A stretch of DNA of 64,000 nucleotides, taken from the NCBI GenBank assembly GCA_022419385.1, contig JAJUBI010000001.1:3534001-3598000 (forward strand), read 5' to 3'. Source of the DNA: Paraconiothyrium sp. Pb-2020 (Eukaryota > Ascomycota > Dothideomycetes > Pleosporales > Didymosphaeriaceae). The notes beneath the pieces are model-generated. The model was not told the origin of the DNA. It ran no database searches and worked only from the letters and a program-made list of their open reading frames with translations. Made by a program: the position numbers and the translations under genes. Within the stretch, counting starts at the first letter, position 1. Every line of letters begins with the position of its first letter. This document shows positions 57,000-64,000 of this stretch, piece by piece.

Positions 57000-57718
57000 C
57001 TAATTAAATCTCATCGGAGAGCTTTTATTGAGCACCAGCGGGTGCCTGTGTACACTGGGCATAAGCCCCAGCCCAATTGCCCGTCGTATCGCCTTCGCAA
57101 TCTTCCTCTGGTTCTTCGGTCGCAGGCCGGTCTCTCGCGAGTGCTTTATCCGGCCCATCTCAGTCATGTACTCGGACATCATGGTGAAGTTCTGCATAGC
57201 GTCAGTCGTGGTTCCCTTCCATCCAGGTTGTGTAGCTACCTTGTATTCGGTGATGGGGTTGATGCCGAGCGTGTCAAAGGCATCGCTTGAAGGGGTCTTG
57301 CGGGCGATCTTCCACTTCCTCTGCTCCACTCCGGACAGGTCGTGAGGTGCGTAGACGTCGCCAGTGTTCCACTTGCGGTAAATGTGCTTTTGGAAATTCT
57401 GTCGTTCCTGGCTGGCTTGCATTAAGGCTCTTTGGCGATCGGCGGCGCCCTCCAGGGCCATTGCGCCCATTCGTGTCGCAAGCTTAGGATCTTTGGTAGG
57501 CTCGGTACTGGAGGAAAGCGATTGCCCTGCGGCGGACCGGATCGGAGAGCTTTGCCCTAGGATATCCAGGAGGTTGCCAGCTATTGAAGCGTTAGTCGAG
57601 CGTTCGGGGGAGCGACGGGGCACCTACCATTCTGGCGGGGAGCTGTTGTCGCAATGCCTCTTGTGCATGTCCGCGACATCGCGGCCGCATGGCGCAAGGG
57701 TGACCGCATCAGCGACAT
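57000..57718 (-). CDS. RSM18: Mitochondrial small-subunit ribosomal protein bS18m
   Basis: Exons 57,628-57,718 and 57,000-57,580 (47-nt intron, GTAGGT..CAATAG, in phase) give 223 aa. The N-terminus (MSLMRSPLRHAAAMSRTCTR..) is Arg-rich and lacks acids, a mitochondrial presequence. The C-terminal third carries the bS18 core (NFTMMSEYMTEMGRIKHSRE, then RPKNQRKIAKAIRRAIGLGL..PSVHRHP), which binds 16S-type rRNA in the small subunit. The middle extension is typical of fungal mitoribosomal S18. It is divergently paired with a PPR gene (58,019) across ~300 bp, a tidy mitochondrial-expression pair. Confidence 0.92.
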
Positions 57719-58018
57719 TGTGATATGAGGCTAGAGGCTGATATGCTGCGGGCTCGCGATAGTCGCGCGTTGAGGTTCAGAAAGTTCCCAAGACTAGCGG
57801 CTTGGCAAATATATGATTTCATTCCCGCGACGGCCACTCCTCCCGCCTCTCATCCAAACATACCGCCTGGGGATCAGCTCTTGTAAATTGTTGTATTATA
57901 TTTCCATCATTTTTCTTCCCATGGAAGCTCTACCGAACCTGTACAGATAACCTTTCGTGCTGCAATTGCACCTCGACGCCACCGCCGCCCGAAAGCTCCT
58001 CCCGCACGCTTCTCCGCT
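57719..58018. promoter_or_regulatory. Bidirectional promoter of the mitochondrial gene pair
   Basis: 300 bp between divergent starts, with several CG-containing words. The half next to the PPR gene is C-rich (CACCGCCGCCCGAAAGCTCC). Likely shared control of RSM18 and the PPR gene; no motif tested. Confidence 0.35.
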
Positions 58019-60492
58019 ATGCCGTCACACCTCACACGCGTCGTATTCCGCAGTATCATCTCCGACACCCCTCTGGTCTGTCGCGGATGTATTCAGCGCA
58101 CACCACGACTTCGAACATCCTTTCAGCATGGCACCCGCGCAATTGCGCTCCAGCGCCGTACATTCTTCGGCATGTTCAAATCTCCGCGCAAAATAAAGCC
58201 AGCCGAAGTGCCTGCGGGCTTCGAAGTTCTTGGTAGTCTCATCGAAGCGCAGCGTGATGGATTGCGGCTACCCTCTCCTTCCGCGGTTGCCGAAGCAGTG
58301 AGCGCCTTCTTCCTTCAGAACAAGCCAGATCTTGAGGATTTCCACGTGAGAAATGTATTGAATGCACTTCGGTACTTGCTGGAGAACCCAAGGGAGGATG
58401 GGCAGCCCTGGATACCATTCAAGAGCTTGAATAAGATGATGATCAAATTGACCAAACATCAACCGGAGACGGGCGGAATACCGCACAGGACTCTGGCCAA
58501 GCTGTTAGATGCGGAAATAGCGAAGGTCATCGAGAAGGAGGTGGAGAATGCGAAGAAAGATCTGAAAACATTGACGATATATGAGGCAATACAATTACCT
58601 AAGCTTGTGCGCGTCCTGTGCACTTACGGTGCAAGTGAAGAGGCAAGGGCTTTGGTTCACAAAACTTATGGGACACCGTCGGATGAGCGTACAGAACGGG
58701 AGGTCTTGGTTGTGCGAAATATCTGGAAGACCGTTGCGGCAGGTTTCGCTAAGGAAGGGAACACGCCGGAGCTGCTCAAAACGACTCAGATGATGCAAGA
58801 TGGATCGGCCATTTTCACGTCCGAGGTTCAAGGGGTTCTCGTCAAATACTTCGCGGAAAGGAAGGATCTGGAGCAGGCCAAGTACTGGTATGCTCAGGCA
58901 ATTCCAGAAAAAGACGATGGTAGAGGCTTGCGAGATGCCCTCGGGCCTTTGCTTACCGCATGTGCGCTTAGCGGAGACACCGCATTCGGCCAAAAAGTTG
59001 TGGCATCACTCCTAAAAACCATGCCTGATAAGGAAACGTGGGATGCTATTTTCCTCTGGTCAGCTGCAATTGGTAAAGGTGCTGACGAGATCGACCGGAT
59101 GATGAATGTTATGATTCGGCGGAATGGGGAAGAGAGACAGCAAAAGCCCGAACTTCCTGTCATACAACCGGATATCATAACGATCAACTTGCTGGTAGAG
59201 TTCTCTATGTCCAAGCAGGACTCATATTCTGCCGAGCGCTTTGTTGTTCTCGGAGAGAAGCGCGGCATATACCCGGACGAGAAAACTTATACCATGCAGA
59301 TGCGGTATCGACTCTCCATCAACGATCTTGATGGCGCTCGTGCTGCGTACTACGGATTGCAGGGTCAGATTTCAGAAGACAGCGAGTGCGTCGAAGCCAT
59401 CAACGGGCTCATCCAAGCATTATGCAAGTTGCAACAACATCATTTCGACGACATTATGGCTATTGTGGACGACCTGCACGAAAAGAACGCACGGCTTACA
59501 CCAGAGACGGTAGCTACATTGTGCGTCCTCCACCTTCAACGTGGAGAGCCGCACGATGCTGGTGACTTGCTGAACATGCACGCTCATCACTTTTCACCTG
59601 CTCAGCGTGTTGTGATTCGGAAGGGTCTTGCCTCGTTCATTCAAGATGGCCAGACCAGCACAACGGATGCCTGGGATGCATACCAGATGCTACGCCACGC
59701 ATTTCCGGAAACCCCTCGCTCTGACCGTATCCCCCTCATGAAGGAATTCTTCGCTCGAAAGCGCTCGGACATGGCATGTCACGTCTTCTTCCACATGCGG
59801 AATTCTGTCGAAGAGAATATTGCAGCTGACAAAGAAGTCTATGTTGTGGCCTTCACAGGCTTTGCGCGCAACCGTGACGCCGAAAGTCTGGAGCTGGCTA
59901 GCAATCAGCTGAAGATTGACCTAAACGTTGAGATGGACACGCAGCTTAGGAACGCTTTGATGCTCGCTTATGCCGCAACCGGCAACAACAAGCGTGCCAT
60001 GGCCATGTGGGCAGAGATCGGGACCTCGAAAGAGGGGCCTACTTACAATAGTATTGCCATTGCTTTCCGCGCGTGCGAGGGAACGCACTACGGAGAAAGA
60101 CATGCAAGGTCCATCTGGCAGCGGTTGAAGGAGATGGATGTCGAAATCGACAAACAGATTTTCACCGCGTACGTTTCTGCCATTGCACGAAACCATCTTC
60201 ATGATGAAGCTCTTGCCTTGATCGAGGCTGCTGAGGAGGAGTACGGCTTCACGCCGGACTTCTACATGTGAGTAGACCATTAGATGTAGCGGAAAATTCC
60301 TACTGACGAAAGGGCAGATTGGGCAACTGGTTCCAGTGCACAGCAAACATTGACAGGCAAGAGAAGGTCGAGGAATGGATCAAGGCGCGGTATCCCGCCG
60401 TTTGGGCTCAATTGGAAGCTTTGGGCTCGTACAGGACGATGGACGGCTTCGGCTACCGCCAATTCCACTTCAACCGGGACTTGGATCCTTAG
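58019..60492 (+). CDS. Mitochondrial pentatricopeptide-repeat (PPR) protein
   Basis: Exons 58,019-60,267 and 60,318-60,492 (50-nt intron, GTGAGT..GGGCAG, in phase) give 807 aa. The N-terminus is Arg/Ser/Thr-rich without acids (MPSHLTRVVFRSIISDTP..), a mitochondrial presequence. The body consists of helical hairpins with PPR-like spacing (DRIPLMKEFFARKRSDMACH, TYNSIAIAFRACEGTHYGER, FTAYVSAIARNHLHDEALAL), with long inserts in the first half. Fungal PPR proteins bind mitochondrial transcripts to process, stabilise or activate them for translation. The target is unknown. The adjacent divergent RSM18 gene fits a shared mitochondrial role. Confidence 0.82.
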
Positions 60493-60838
60493 TAAGATAC
60501 TGTTGTAGAGGTATAACGAAGAGATAGTCACGGTCAAGCCGAATCCTCAAATATGACCTCTGCTCGAACCTCAATCACGTGACTTACAACCACTTTGGCG
60601 CAGACCATTGAAGTGTCACTCATAGGCTCGACGTCATCGGCAAACGCTCAACTTGTATGTGGCGTTGGTCTGTTCCTCAGTGGCTCCCTCCTCGTTCCAG
60701 TGCGCTAATCTTTCACGGCCTCACCCTTTACTATATAAATCCTCAGCCCTTTCTCTTCCCAGCACCTCACCTCGCCCAGCTAAGAAGGTTGACATCAACT
60801 GATACCTTTGCATCTCAAAGATCACCACCATCACAAGT
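60493..60838. promoter_or_regulatory. Promoter region of the crystallin-like secreted protein gene
   Basis: About 350 bp without a gene. CTATATAAAT at 60,731-60,740 is a good TATA box ~100 nt upstream of the ATG at 60,839. A CA/AT-rich leader with CACCACCATCACAAGT precedes the start. Confidence 0.5.
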
Positions 60839-61579
60839 ATGCTTCTCCTCGCTCTCATGCTTGCCCTCGTCGGTCTGGCGGTCGCCTTACCCGCTATCAA
60901 TTTACCTACCGAGAGCTGGCCCGCCTGGGCATGCTCCGACCCTAACTTCCACGGCTTCTGCGACCGTATCTACGCCGACCAAAAGTGTGTGAACCTCCCC
61001 GAGCAGCTGAACGGCAAGGTTTCCTCGATGATGCAGTGGACCGGCTACCTCTGCGACTACTACTCCGACGACGATTGCCAGTTTAGCCATTCGAAAATGC
61101 GCGGCGACTTTCAAGGCGCGACCATCAATGGCGTGGCGATCAAGTGGTTCCAGGACATGGGTCCGTTCGACGACAAGATGAAGAGCGTGTACTGCAAGGC
61201 CTATGTGGATGGGGCGAACACCGCATCGTCCATGGCGTCGATCCCGTCAACTGAAGGTCTATCAAAAGCCCAGGTCGACGAAGGTCTTATCCAGACCCCT
61301 GGTGCCGTCACCGTGTTCAACCAGCCGAACTTTGCGGGCGACAAGACCGACGTAAATGCCTTTGGCAAGTGCAGCCAGACGTTCGGTGCTGGACTTATCA
61401 AGTCGCTCAAGCAACAGCAAGGTGCTGTGTGTCACTACTATCAGTCGTCAGGCTGCGCTGTTTCGAACCATGTGGCTGCTCTTCGTCATGACTCGACGAC
61501 CGCTGCCTGGAATGCTGCTGATCTCGGTGAATGGGCTGGAAAGATCGAGTCATTCCAGTGTGACCTCGTGGCTCCTTAG
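60839..61579 (+). CDS. Secreted protein of two crystallin-like modules
   Basis: A single-exon 246-aa protein with a signal peptide (MLLLALMLALVGLAVALP). Two modules of ~90-100 residues resemble each other and the beta-gamma-crystallin fold. Module 1 has CSDPNFHGFCDRI..KCVNLPEQLNGKVSSM..CDYYSDDDC. Module 2 has VFNQPNFAGDKTDV..KCSQTFGAGLIKSLK..CHYYQSSGC. The shared N-F-x-G and C-x-x-Y motifs and disulfide-competent Cys spacing support internal duplication. Family members are secreted and often linked to the fungal surface; none I recall has a proven enzymatic role. The strong TATA box suggests high, regulated expression. Confidence 0.65.
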   Translation: MLLLALMLALVGLAVALPAINLPTESWPAWACSDPNFHGFCDRIYADQKCVNLPEQLNGKVSSMMQWTGYLCDYYSDDDCQFSHSKMRGDFQGATINGVAIKWFQDMGPFDDKMKSVYCKAYVDGANTASSMASIPSTEGLSKAQVDEGLIQTPGAVTVFNQPNFAGDKTDVNAFGKCSQTFGAGLIKSLKQQQGAVCHYYQSSGCAVSNHVAALRHDSTTAAWNAADLGEWAGKIESFQCDLVAP

Positions 61580-61972
61580 GTGGTCTTATTGCACCGGATA
61601 TGTACATGTGAAGGTCAGTGGTAAGCACCTCCGATGCTAATCGTGGTCTAGTGTGACTAACAGCGTGCAGGTCATTGATTCGGCTAGGTCCGGAACCGAC
61701 CGAGTAGGTGGATACGCTCGGTCGAATGAGGGGTGGTACATGAGGGGTCTATGAGACAAATACGACTGAACATCGGCGAACGGTTAGGTAGCTGAAGCTG
61801 TGCTACTTTAGATGAAATCCGAACACTGCTTAAAACTGATACCGAAACACTTCCTCATTACTTCAGTATGCTAACCAATTCGTACTGCTTGGGATTTCTG
61901 TGGAGACATCTTTCTCACAGGACTAGCAGAATTAAGTGATCATCAGTAAACCTTTGGCGTACCTGATAAGTC
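61580..61972. other. Intergenic, no gene seen
   Basis: 3' flanks of two converging genes. No gene, repeat or RNA recognised. Confidence 0.4.
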
Positions 61973-64000
61973 TCAATGATCAGCAAATAATTTCACGCCC
62001 TCGTCCACTATCTGTCCGGCAGGTTTGGCACCCCAAAACTCCCGTACGCGATTCATGTGGCTTCCCGCCGAAGCCTGCACCGCAAACACGCCCGTGACCG
62101 TCCAAGTCACATCTGCATCGTCTACACTCGGGGAGCGATCGGCGTGGTCCGCAGCATACGACCGCTGTATCGCAGGTATAAGTGACCGCTGTGCGATGAT
62201 GTTCCTTCACACCCTGTTAGCCACCTGATGAGGTGAGGACTAAGATTTCACGTACGTATTAGGATCCGCCCGAATGATAACGCTTTTCTCATTCCCCTTG
62301 TTATTGACAAAAATCTCTGTCAGATCCACAATACCACTCGCACCCGCTGAGGAAATGACGAGACTCCCGTTTCCATCGTTGTACCAGCCTTCTTCCAGAT
62401 TCTCTGAGTCGGCGTTGTTAAGTTCCGTGTGTACACGCTGCTCGAAGATAGATTCGTCCCGAGTAGTTTGCGCGGAGATGGCGAAGCCCCCGTCCACAAG
62501 TCGCAGCGGACCCGTCCCCTTCGGCACAGACACCCGGTGAACCCTCAAATGCCAGCATGGCCAGCATAGCGTGGAAGCGACGAGGGTAGTCTGTATCACA
62601 ACACCCTCCTTCTTCCAAGGCCTCCACTTACTCCTCAGAAACGGTACGTCTTCGCCACCCACCACCGTCAAGTTCCCACTCTCGACATCGTACGGTTCAT
62701 ATCGGACTTTCCAATCTTCCTCCCCATCGTCAAAACTTACCGCTAGCGTCGAATCCGGCGCAATCTGTTCCAGAAATGTACCACACGGAACGGAAAATCC
62801 GAATGCAGAAGAATATGCAAACTTGCCGTACTTGGCTTCGCGCGCTTTGAACCGACGGGTGGTGCTCTGCCCGCTGGAAAGCATGAAGTGATGCTCCTCG
62901 TTGCTGATGAGAATTTGTCTCGGGGGCCATAGGAGCTTCACTCTTCCCAATATGTTCAGGCTAGAAGATTGTTGAGCTAATGGGTGTGGCCGTTCTTGCG
63001 CGGTCCAGAAAGCTTGGTCCTCGCGCAGAAGTAGAGGAAGGAAGGATTTCAAACTCCAATACGGGGATTGAGGCGAGTTGTAGTCCTCAGCCATGTACAT
63101 GTTGGAGTATACATATCCGATATTCTGCGTCCCGTCGGGGTTGAAGATGTGTGGGTGCTGCGTCCACCATCTCAAATGCCTCAATAGCAACCCTTTTACT
63201 GTTCCTCTATCAAGTGGAGGAGGAAGCTCGATGTCTGCATACGACGCAGCGGCCCAGAATGCGCCCATAGCGAATCGGTACGTTTGCGAGCGGCCGAACG
63301 GTATCGCCGCTCCATCAACGTCAAAGTATCTCCAGTACTCCACTGCGAACGCGTTCGCTTGTTGCTTGTACTTCTCGATTCGCGAGGCGTATGCTGGAAG
63401 TGAGGAAGCGTATTTTACAAAAAGGAGCTGTGCGAATTGCATGGCGAAGCTGCCGGAGTAGTAGTCTGCTTGTTTTCTCACGTCACCCCACGGCCCGTCG
63501 GAACTCCAGCCGTCGCTGATGTAGAAGCTGTCGAGGACGTTCAGGGCTTCGTCAATATAATTTTTAACTTCTGCCAGCGGAACACCTAGGGTTAGGACCA
63601 GAGCGAGGTTGACAAGGACCCGGAAGAACAGCCAATTGTTCTGCGGTGTGGTGTGGTCGTTGATTTGTTTCAACCAGTTTTTCAGATTGGCTCGAGCTGC
63701 TGAGTCGGACATGAAGGAAAATGTAGTGGGCGAAACAAGAAGGGCGAAGGCAATGGTTTCCATCTCCACCATTCTCTGGTCACTCGACCCTACCTCACCC
63801 CAGTACTCTGGCGACTTGGGATCTGTACCTTCCTTCAGCCCTCTCACCCAATCCTCCAGTCCCAGCTCTTCATCAGAAATTAGGGACCGAAATGCTGGGT
63901 CAGAAGTGCTGTTCTTGAAATGGAGGAGCGGAGCGACCACCCATAGCGGGCGAGAATAGCCTTCGAGCTGAGCAGCGGTCTCGCTGAAGCCGGCACCTGT
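61973..64000 (-). CDS. DUF2264 protein (5' end beyond window)
   Basis: The frame is open through the right edge (..GFSETAAQLEGYSRPLWVV), so the N-terminus is missing. DUF2264 proteins are alpha-barrel-like, ~650 aa, related in fold to polysaccharide lyase/GH-type enzymes. Motifs here include WSSDGPWGD, DYYSGSFAMQFAQLL, GRSQTYRFAMGAFWAA and FNPDGTQNIGYVY. The longest frame ends at 62,240 with an unspliced stop. A 51-nt intron (62,205-62,255; GTACGT..GTGAAG, with a GCTAAC branch site) joins in phase to a last exon 61,973-62,204 (NIIAQRSLIPAIQRSYAADH.., WTVTGVFAVQ). That extends the domain as in relatives and makes this the true C-terminus. Likely a carbohydrate-active enzyme; the substrate is unknown. 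Confidence 0.85.

Noticed and set aside
1..64000. CRISPR arrays, bacterial operons, prophage or riboswitches
   Set aside because: Introns, HET/NACHT genes and mitochondrial-targeted proteins show a fungal nuclear genome; no direct-repeat array was seen.

Overview
The window looks like nuclear DNA of a filamentous ascomycete (Pezizomycotina). The evidence is many genes split by short GT-AG introns (about 44-80 nt) with CTNAC-like branch sites, HET-domain and NACHT-ankyrin genes, an Alr1/Mnr2-type CorA transporter, a mitochondrial S18 ribosomal protein, a PPR protein, secreted Cys-rich proteins and an intron-less tRNA-Arg(CCT). A Dothideomycete host is my guess from the general feel of the proteins. 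I cannot prove it.

Layout. 1-2.2 kb: 3' part of a large unknown protein. 2.2-4.4 kb: a copy of a dispersed repeat, then a dead HET-ankyrin gene with Trp codons turned into TAG. 4.9-9.9 kb: a divergent gene pair, one product being an MLKL-like helical-bundle pseudokinase and the other a kinase with intact catalytic motifs. 9.9-12.6 kb: gene-poor, with a second copy of the dispersed repeat and a minisatellite. 12.6-17.3 kb: CorA transporter and a frameshifted MFS permease. 18.5-20.8 kb: intact HET gene, followed by a 110-bp MITE. 21.6-31 kb: KP-rich protein, secreted 8-Cys protein, LPLAT acyltransferase with a long tail, small conserved protein, tRNA-Arg, coiled-coil/UBA-like protein, F-box protein. 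31.7-38.8 kb: membrane-anchored Cys-rich protein, an inverted-repeat element, a decayed ankyrin gene, an SRR1-like protein. 39-43.4 kb: NACHT-ankyrin NLR. 44.8-45.6 kb: GNAT pseudogene. 47.4-55.1 kb: secreted SGNH hydrolase, berberine-bridge-type oxidase, small secreted protein. 55.9-64 kb: Frag1/DRAM-like membrane protein, mitochondrial RSM18 and PPR genes, crystallin-like secreted protein, DUF2264 gene running off the right edge.

Two themes stand out. First, there is a concentration of genes of the fungal allorecognition and regulated-cell-death type: HET, NACHT/ankyrin, and an MLKL-like protein next to a kinase. Several are dead, some with RIP-like C-to-T changes. Second, at least five loci carry single-base frame breaks within otherwise well-conserved coding sequence. 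These are either recent pseudogenes or uncorrected indels in the assembly. The left-most and right-most genes are cut by the window edges.
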